Assembly (NCBI GenBank): GCA_028583605.1
Contig: CM053327.1
Coordinates: forward strand, 7,005,316-7,069,315
Length of the DNA: 64,000 nucleotides
Origin: Dastarcus helophoroides
Lineage: Eukaryota > Arthropoda > Insecta > Coleoptera > Bothrideridae
Direction of reading: 5' to 3'
The position numbers and the translations under genes are program-made. The notes under the pieces were generated by a model. That model did no database searches. It worked only from the letters and a program-made list of their open reading frames with translations, and was not told the origin of the DNA. How positions within the stretch are numbered: position 1 is the first letter of the stretch; each line of letters opens with the position of its first letter. Positions 57,008-64,000 of the stretch are shown here, piece after piece.

Positions 57008-58357
57008 CAGGGTGGACCATAAGTAATGGTGCATAGAGCAAGAGTAACTTTTTCGTATAAAAATAACGTGATTTAGCTACATTTACCTTATACCAAAAGT
57101 TGATATTAATTGAGATATAGGGTGTCAAAGTTGAGAAAAAAAATGTGATTTTTTCGCATAACTAAAAAACACATTTCACTAAAGACAAGAAATTTTGCAT
57201 AGAGGGGTTTCTTTGGTCAAGAAATTCTAATTTGCTAACAGATTGTCAGTAACTCATAGGGGGCGCCACCTGCGCCACCTTGTATTATTCTAAAGCATCA
57301 TAACTTTTTTGTGTCTTCATGTACACTTATTTTAAATAGATTTTTATTAACCTACATTTTTTTCGTAAAAAAGGTATACTTTCTAAATGTTGATACAAGC
57401 AACCGTTTTCAAGATATTTGCCTTCAAAGTTTGCAGTACGTTTATTTTAAGTTATGTAAATGTGAATTTTTCGCAGTAGGTTTCCAAATAAAAGTAATAA
57501 AACTGACTCCAAAATAGTTTATATTAAATATTACGCTACTAGCATTATTATTATACATAGTTTTTAAATTTCTAAAGCAAATTTAAATAAAATACCAAAA
57601 CAAAATTTATTTTCAAAAATAAGTATGTGGGAAATGACCTTTTTCATGTAAAGAGATTGTAAACAATTAAAAATCTGGCTGTCTCTTATTAAAATTCATC
57701 CCCAAATATCTGCTTTGACCACCTAGACTATTAAAATATTCTTGTACAGACTCAGAGATCATATCTCACATCTCTGTGTTAGAAAATAAATTACGTCTTA
57801 ATTTTTTAATCTTCTTTATTGAAATTTTCAAAATTTGGGTAATAATATTATCAGCAAAGTAATATTTGACATAAATTAGTTTCAAGGCTGCCTTATTCTT
57901 ACTTTTTTTTCAAGCCTGCTTCGAAAATTTAATATCTTAGTAATTTAAAACCAAGGCACTTCAAGATTTAAAGGCAAATATCTTGGAAACGGTTGTTCGT
58001 ATCAACTTTCAGAAAGAACACCTTTTTTACGTAAAAAATGAATATACGTGGGTGCACAAAAAGTTATGATGATTTACAATTATGCAGGATAGCGCAGGTA
58101 GCGCCCCCTATCAGCTATTGGTAATATGTTAGCAAATTAGAGTTTTTCGACTTAAGAAACCTCCTTGTGCCAAATTTTGTGCTTATATTACAATTCATTC
58201 CATAATTATATGAAAAATTCGATTTTTTTTTTCAACTTTGACACCCTGTATCTCTGTTAATATCAACTTTTGGTATAAGGTAAATGTGCTACATCACATT
58301 ATTTTTATTCAAAAAATCCACCATTGCTCTGTGTACCATTACTTATGGTCCACACTG
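57008..58357. mobile_element. TA-flanked palindromic element, 1350 bp
   Basis: Starts CAGGGTGGACCATAAGTAAT and ends in the inverse ATTACTTATGGTCCACACTG, flanked by TA (57006-57007, 58358-58359). The inverse match extends ~430 bp per arm (CTTATACCAAAAGTTGATAT, GGGGGCGCCACCTGCGCC and AACCGTTTTCAAGATATTTG blocks), leaving ~480 bp in the middle without coding motifs. TIR start and TA target suit the Tc1/mariner superfamily; non-autonomous. Confidence 0.83.
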
Positions 58358-58359
58358 TA

Positions 58360-59270
58360 GATGTAAATTATAAAAACCTTTTTTAATTAGTAAATTATAA
58401 TTATTTTAAAAATAAATATTTTTCCACATTTAAAATCTATGCTGAAGAAATTTTACTACTTCTGTTTTGTTCTGTTCTGTTATGAATTGAGAAACATAAA
58501 TTTTACCAATGAGCGCATTATTTTTACAGAAACCAAACCAACATGGAAGTAGGAAGTCGTTTCAAACAAGAATCCTAATTATTTCTTAAAAAGACAAAAA
58601 ATGATAACTTCCTGAAAGGACTGCAGAAACGCATAAAGAAGAACAAAGGGAAGTTAATCCAGGGCAAATATCAAACAGAAATTCAATATCTAAATCCGTT
58701 AAACATACAACTTGACAGTGACCAGAGGTCCGAGGAATGATGACATAACATTAGATCAGACTGTACAACTTCCCTTTCCTGAATTCCACCCCTGATTTTG
58801 CAGTGTTTAGGGAAAAATGGCATTTATTCTTACTCCCTTCGCAAGCGGCGCTGCCTAGGATCAACTGTCTGGCGACTCCAGTCCAGCGTGATAGAGGGAA
58901 GGGTTTTGCTGAAGCAAAAACGATGGATTCTCTGGTTAGGGAATATAAGACCCAAATTGGTGCGTTTCGTGTAATTTGAAAACTCGTTTTGGTTATATTG
59001 TTTTAATATAGGGCGATGGCATAGGGGTGGATTTCATCCTTTTCTGCCGCAAATGCTCGACGGGCGCAAACCCTTCGTTGATTTTGTATAATTGAATCGT
59101 TAGATTCGCTGACGTCATCCCTGCATCGTTAATTTGAACAATAATGCCTGTTATTTGAGTTTATTTAGATTTTTATCGGTTATATTAGTCGAATTAAATA
59201 AGCATTTTTGTCTGGACTAATAACAGAATAAATTGCATTCAAATTTCTTTATTATCTTCTAACTTTCAAT
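58360..59270. other. Likely single-copy non-coding DNA
   Basis: 58790-59150 is among the least AT-biased parts of the window (GCGGCGCTGCCTAGGATC and GACGTCATCCCTGC segments; GACGTCA is a CRE-like palindrome at about 59110-59116). No ORF or RNA gene recognised. Candidate regulatory segment by composition only. Confidence 0.3.
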
Positions 59271-59615
59271 ATCTTTCAGTATAATTCTTCATGGTAGACC
59301 CTTATTGACCGGAAATATTATGTTTTTTTCAATTTGTTTAACATTTCTTCGGCCCAGTTTGGAAATATTTAATTTTTTTTTTTTATGGTTTGTTGACAAT
59401 TTTATAAACAGTTTTTGAAATGCGACTACGTGATATTTAAATTTATTGAAAACGTCACTTCATGACAGTTTGCAAATTAAAAGGTTAGTTTATTTTACAT
59501 AGAATAGGAAAAATGAAAAATAGGAGACCAAAAATTAAATATGGAAAAAAAAAATAAAAATTTTGTTTTTTTGATAAATTAGGAAAATATAAAAAAATAC
59601 ATAAAAGAGGTTGTA

Positions 59616-59662
59616 GCACTGGACATCGATGTTTCGCTCTCATTTGAGCTCGTCAGCAGTGC
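59616..59662 (-). ncRNA. Hammerhead ribozyme, minus strand
   Basis: Inverse copy of 60261-60307, base for base within the 47-nt motif. Core CTGACGA, stem II GCTC/GAGC, GAAA, stem III CATC/GATG, cleavage triplet GTC and stem I GCACTG/CAGTGC are all intact on the minus strand. Confidence 0.88.
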
Positions 59663-60260
59663 ATAACATGGAAAGGGAACAATGGGGAAGAAATACTTAA
59701 AAATAATTTTTTTTTTAAATATAAAAAAGAAAAATAAAGAAATTTTAACATGAATAGACGTTTCATCATTAATTTAATGTGTTAAAAATTTACTGTGTTA
59801 AAAATTTAAATATTTGAAGCCCAATCCACAAGAAACAACTACTCCGAGGGCTAATACCCCTTCCGGCATTGAACTACACCTGTGGGTTGAACTTATATGC
59901 TCTTGGTGACTACTGTTCCTAACCGCTGAAATCTATTCAGCTTGGTAGTTAGAAGCACTCACCATTTAGGAACAGTAGTCACCAAGAGCATATAAGTTCA
60001 ACCCACAGGTGTAGTTCAATGCCGGAAGGGGTATTAGCCCTCGGAGTAGTTGTTTCTTGTGGATTGGGCTTCAAATATTTAAATTTTTAACACAGTAAAT
60101 TTTTAACACAGTAAATTTTTAACACAGTAAATTTTTAACACAGTAAATTAATGATGAAACGTCTATTCATGTTAAAATTTCTTTATTTTTCTTTTTTATA
60201 TTTAAAAAAAAAAATTTTATTTTTAAGTATTTCTTCCCCATTGTTCCCTTTCCATGTTAT

Positions 60261-60307
60261 GCACTGCTGACGAGCTCAAATGAGAGCGAAACATCGATGT
60301 CCAGTGC
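60261..60307 (+). ncRNA. Hammerhead ribozyme, plus strand
   Basis: All hammerhead elements are present in order. Stem I 5' strand GCACTG is at 60261-60266, conserved CTGACGA at 60267-60273, stem II GCTC (60274-60277) with loop AAATGA and GAGC (60284-60287), GAAA at 60288-60291, stem III CATC/GATG at 60292-60299 with no loop, U16.1 at 60300 and C17 at 60301, and stem I 3' strand CAGTGC at 60302-60307. Predicted self-cleavage is 3' of C60301. Stem I is open, so this is type I. A stem III this short is weak alone and is typical of penelope-like element hammerheads, which act better as dimers or tandems. The core has no deviation from the consensus CUGANGA...GAAA...NUH. Confidence 0.92.
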
Positions 60308-60609
60308 TACAACCTCTTTTATGTATTTTTTTATATTTTTCTAATTTATCAAAAAAACAAAATTTTTATTTTTTTTCCATATTTAATTTTTGGTCTCCTA
60401 TTTTTCATTTTTCCTATTCTATGTAAAATAAACTAACCTTTTAATTTGCAAACTGTCATGAAGTGACGTTTTCAATAAATTTAAATATCACGTAGTCGCA
60501 TTTCAAAAACTGTTTATAAAATTGTCAACAAACCATAAAAAATTTAAATATTTCCAAACTGGGCCGAAGAAATGTTAAACAAATTGAAAAAAACATCTTT
60601 CAGTATAAC

Positions 60610-61315
60610 TAAAATATCACATTCGGCAGTTTTTTATAAGGCGTGTTTAAAAAAAGCAATTAAAAATGTTTATATTTATAACTATATTTCTATAAAAACT
60701 AAATTTTAAGAAAAATTTTTCTGAATTTTTTTCTCGAAATCACGATTTGACATCAATGTTTTAGCTTCAAAGTTTCGATTTTTTCTTAAAAGTTTTGATT
60801 TTAGTCTCATAATATTTACCTTTTCGTTAATTGTTTAGCTTTCAATTTTGATTCGTATTATCCACTTTTCTCGAATATAGTGTCCTACAGCATTAAAAAT
60901 TTCGAATTTAAACTCACAATGAATACTTTACTTCTTAAAATTTGACCAAATTACAATTTTTTTCGCCAGATTTTTCTACAAAAAGTGTCGAAATTTTCAC
61001 ATAGTTTACATAAAATTGATTTTAAACATCAATTTTTTCTCGAATTTTTTTCATAAAAAAAGCCAAAATGTTTAATTGAAATTTTATTTTCATTCCATCT
61101 TTGAGACTTGAATTAAAAAATTGCGACCTTAATCTCAAATGTTGAACTTAAGTTGAAGTACTGGATACTGTAAATGAAAATTCCATTCTTTAGCAGATTT
61201 CTTTTTAACTTATCAAATTTCATATTTAGAAATTTGTATTTAAAACTGAAATTTTTGCTTTTTTATTGACATTTTTGTTCGGGAAGTATCGAAATGTCTA
61301 CTTTCAGTTTTGCCT
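60610..61315. repeat. Degenerate AAATTTCGA quasi-repeat
   Basis: T-rich motif series between the hammerhead element and an LTR; no gene. Confidence 0.4.
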
Positions 61316-61641
61316 TGTGATGCTTTACCGATTCGTACAGTTAAACACTGTATACATTTATTAAACAACTCAATAATTAATTCGTAAATGGTGTAACAGT
61401 TTGTTTATAACAAACGATCGGGTACGATTGTTGCCTTATATTTGTATTCCAGAGATTCTAGAATATTCGATATCTCGAAGCATTCAAAAAACAATTTCTT
61501 ACCTTCCTAAAAACTCGAATTATTTGACTCGACGAAAATTCTCTAACCTACGAATAATAATTTCTTGGGCTGTGTATCTTCCTAAGAGATTTTTAATAGT
61601 TTCTACTAATAAACATCTACTAAACACATTTTAACTTCACA
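61316..61641 (-). mobile_element. Diverged LTR of the second retrotransposon family, 326 bp
   Basis: Starts TGTGATGCTTTACCGATTC and ends TTTTAACTTCACA, matching 35315-35631 in order: TTACCGATTCGTAC, TCTAGAATATTCGATATCTCG, and CTACTAATAAACATCTACTAAAC near the end. Flanking four-base sequences differ, so it is old or rearranged. The ORF at 61401-61634 is LTR sequence, not a gene. Confidence 0.6.
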
Positions 61642-62227
61642 CTACATACACTATTATGCTTTGTAAATGCAGCCTCAAAATATGATAGAAAGCAAAATAT
61701 AGCTTTTACAGTAATGAAAAAAATGTTTAGCGTCTTTTTACTTAATTAAATTGGGACCCACACTGATCACTCTCCTAAAATAACATTTTTTTCAGGACAA
61801 TAGGAACCAAAAAATTTGTCGCATTCCAGGTTATAGGATCTATTAATCACTTTTTTCGAAACACTCACTAGCTTTCCGTTAATTTTCAAATTTTGACTTG
61901 AAAGCTTGAGAAAGTTTTACTTAACTGCGAATACTTAAAAAAATTGAAATTTATAAAAAAAGTTCTTTGCCTCATGGTTTCAAGAAATGTAGGCTGTTTT
62001 ACTATTATCGATTCGAATTTAAAAATATGGACTACGATTTGAAATTTTAAGTGTGTTCTCAAAAAGGTCGAAATTTCTATTAAAAGATGCAAATAAAAAT
62101 AGAACTCAAATTTCGAAATTAAAGAAAAATAATTTGGGAAAAAACTTAAAAACTAAAAGTTAATTTCGAACAAAATTTGTAAAATTTATTTTGTCTGGAT
62201 TTTTTACGACCTCCTTCTTAGGGTGTG
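61642..62227. other. No gene; quasi-repeat at 61860-62220
   Basis: Unique-looking to 61850, then AAATTTCGA-type motifs in mixed orientation. Confidence 0.3.
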
Positions 62228-62330
62228 ATATGCAAATCTTGTCCCCCGAAAACCATTATTAATTAATAATTAATTAAAAAATACAACAATTGATCTTTTG
62301 CTTTTTTTATTTTTTCTTGGTTTCTTGGTT
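62228..62330. repeat. Decayed hairpin-family fragment
   Basis: CAAATCTTGTCCCCCGAAAACC ... AAAAAATACAACAATTGATC and TTTCTTGGTTTCTTGG recall the arms of the 52928-53158 family, but the inverse arm is eroded and no TSD is visible. Confidence 0.45.
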
Positions 62331-62336
62331 GCCAGA

Positions 62337-62935
62337 TGAATTACCAAATAAGCAACTTTTTAACATAACGTTATTTTGCCCGTAATTCTCCAATAAGGAA
62401 ATGTTCCATGGCAAAACAATTGAAATACTGATGAACCACCGATTTCCAACTTTTTAACATAATATTATTTTGCCTATAGTCCCCCAAGAACACATTTCTG
62501 AATTTTAGGAATTTTTTTATAAATAAACAATTGAAATACTGATGAACTAATAAATGATCAACATTTAGCTCAAAACATTTGCGAATTTTAGAGATATTGT
62601 GGGAAAATAACTGCCAGGTGAACCACAAATATCCACACACATTTTAACATAATATTATTTTGCCTCTGATTCTCCAAAGAGGGGATTTTTCATGGTAAAA
62701 CAATTGAAAATTACCATATGTCTAACATGTCTAACATGTTAGCTCAAAATTATCAAGATTCTCTGTGAAAACATTTGCTAATTTCAGAGAAGATTTCATG
62801 GGAAACAACTGCAATATTGATAAATTACCAAATACCTATATTTTTAACAGAAAATTAATTTTCTTTTGATAATTCAAGAGACTTTTGTAAATTTTAGAGA
62901 ATATTTTATGACAAAACAATCAAAATACCTCAATT
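62337..62935 (+). repeat. Degenerate tandem array, ~95-100 bp unit, about six units
   Basis: Recurring blocks TTTTTAACATAATATTATTTTGCC, ATTCTCCAAGAG, ATTTTAGAGAATATT, CATGGTAAAACAATTGAAATAC and TGATGAACCACCAAATA appear in the same order, with unit starts near 62357, 62450, 62545, 62641, 62740 and 62841. Units diverge by perhaps 20-35 percent by eye, so the array is old. No ORF is preserved across units. Confidence 0.65.
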
Positions 62936-64000
62936 TTTACTTTTTTCTTTAATCTTTGACCTAAATTCCAAATTTTAAACGTCTCCAAATATTTTCATTT
63001 TTTTTCAAAAATTTTAGATTTTCCTCGTAAGTTCGAGTTTCCTCTCAAAAGTTTACTAATAATTAAAATATTTTTACTTTCAATATTTTACATTTTTCAC
63101 GAAAATTCGACGTTAGAGTCTAAATCTGTCTTTTTCAAGTTTGTTTCTGCGTGTGGCCTTCCATTTTAAATTTTCGGCTTTATTCGCAAAACTCCGAACT
63201 TTCACTATTTTTCCGTTTTTTAACTAAATTTTTAACACACTTTGGATATATTTTTGAGATCAAATGTTGTCCATAATTTTAATTTTAAATGGTTTTTTTT
63301 TCAAATTTCAGCTTTGGAAGATTTTCATAAATTAGTTTTTTTCTGAAAATTCCAATAGTTTTGGGTGATTTTAAACTCTGAAATTTTTACTTTTTTGTAT
63401 TATTTTTATTTTAAGCCTAAGATTCAAGAAAATGATTTAACAAATGTTCAGTTTTTTTTTCAAATACTCTAATATATCTCTTTTTTTATTTTCAGTTTAC
63501 TTTATTTCTTATAAATTATAAATTTTTGTTGGTTTAACTCCAAGCCTTTTCTCAACTACTCCCATAGTTTCAAGTCCACTATTGCGAAATTTATGCAGCG
63601 ATTAAAAATGTCTGCTAAACATATTATTCTAAATTGGGTCTAAGATTAAACGACTTTTTTTTTAAATTGTGTAGAATCAACTCAAATTATTATTATTCTT
63701 GTTGGCTCCTAATGGTAATAGGGATAAAATTTGACTTTTGCAGTTCTTGGAGAGTGGCGTTAAACGTGAAAAAGCGGAGAGGGTTTTCTCTCAAAATTTC
63801 AAGCTTCAACTCAAGAATTTGCTAAAATTTCAACTGTATGGCTGTATGGTTAGGTTGGTTGGTTTTTTTTAAATTACGATTTAAAACCTCTTTTTTTGAA
63901 AATTAGGGGTTAAAACTCTCAATTTGTATTTTGCGTCCTTATCGAAAGATTTTTATTTATTTATTTATTTGCTAAAACTGCAATTTTTCTATCAAAACGT
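62936..64000. other. Degenerate quasi-repeat, no gene
   Basis: T-rich AAATTTCGA-like motifs; a short TTTA microsatellite lies at about 63951-63971. The ORF at 63634-63825 has no motif. Confidence 0.35.

Larger units (their letters stand above)
59285..60594. mobile_element. Penelope-like palindromic element carrying two hammerheads, 1310 bp
   Basis: Near-perfect inverted halves (59321-59922 against 59966-60595) surround a 43-bp loop. An exact 14-bp duplication ATCTTTCAGTATAA flanks it (59271-59284, 60595-60608), a length expected of target-primed retrotransposition and not of TIR transposases. The first 36 bases lie outside the palindrome but recur at 3483 and about 37970, so they belong to the family. 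Each arm contains a full hammerhead ribozyme on opposite strands. The right arm has four copies of AACACAGTAAATTTTT-like units (60088-60150) where the left has two, so the arms differ in repeat number. No GIY-YIG or RT frame remains. Hammerheads in inverted terminal units are known for penelope-like elements, hence the assignment. Confidence 0.8.

Noticed and set aside
62337..62935. CRISPR array
   Set aside because: Units are long, diverged and lack constant short repeats with unique spacers; the DNA is eukaryotic.

Overview
This window looks like a gene-poor, very AT-rich stretch of an insect (at least arthropod) nuclear genome. The evidence is mariner transposase remnants, a jockey-type LINE gag, Ty3/Gypsy-like LTRs with an arthropod-style TATA/initiator promoter, and motifs matching the 3' end of insect tRNA-Tyr. 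I see no intact host protein-coding gene, no rRNA gene, no complete tRNA gene and no CRISPR array. Nearly all recognisable content is transposable-element debris, often nested two to five layers deep. I defined many elements by matching terminal inverted repeats (TIRs) to exact target-site duplications (TSDs).

Layout. 0-6 kb: a hAT-like element (143-1064), a truncated Gypsy LTR with primer-binding site and gag start on the minus strand (2566-3215), and a penelope-like fold-back remnant (3483-5983) split by a 2.3 kb TIR element I call family A. 6-21 kb: a solo LTR, a mariner fragment, family A copies at 8668-12231, 15161-19630 and 17501-19291, small hairpin elements, and a fold-back built of ~130 bp subrepeats (13166-14508). 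21-28 kb: a family A copy broken by a hAT element, a 1.3 kb fold-back and a LINE 3' fragment, followed by a decayed multi-exon-length pseudogene interrupted by a solo LTR. 28-41 kb: an array of tRNA-Tyr 3'-end motifs, two family B elements (TIR CAGGGCTTCRAAC), and an enclosing TA-flanked element. 41-54 kb: a mariner with both ends, a 3.8 kb TIR element carrying a gag-only LINE, a further family A copy and two hairpins. 54-64 kb: a TA-flanked palindrome, a 1.3 kb palindrome carrying two hammerhead ribozymes in opposite orientation, an LTR, and a ~95 bp tandem array.

Two themes stand out. First, palindromic elements with long (8-14 bp) retroelement-style TSDs carry hammerhead or hammerhead-like cores, which suggests non-autonomous penelope-like elements. 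Second, several unrelated TIR families, all with 8-bp TSDs, share the same non-coding interior: kilobases of a degenerate 10-20 bp motif of the type TTTTTCTCAAAATTTCGAC, with strong strand asymmetry. Most short ORFs in the window are by-products of this composition. GC-richer islands without TE signatures (about 6.9-7.2, 12.4-12.65, 41.2-41.6, 54.4-54.9 and 58.8-59.15 kb) are the best candidates for host regulatory or non-coding transcribed sequence, but nothing here proves that.
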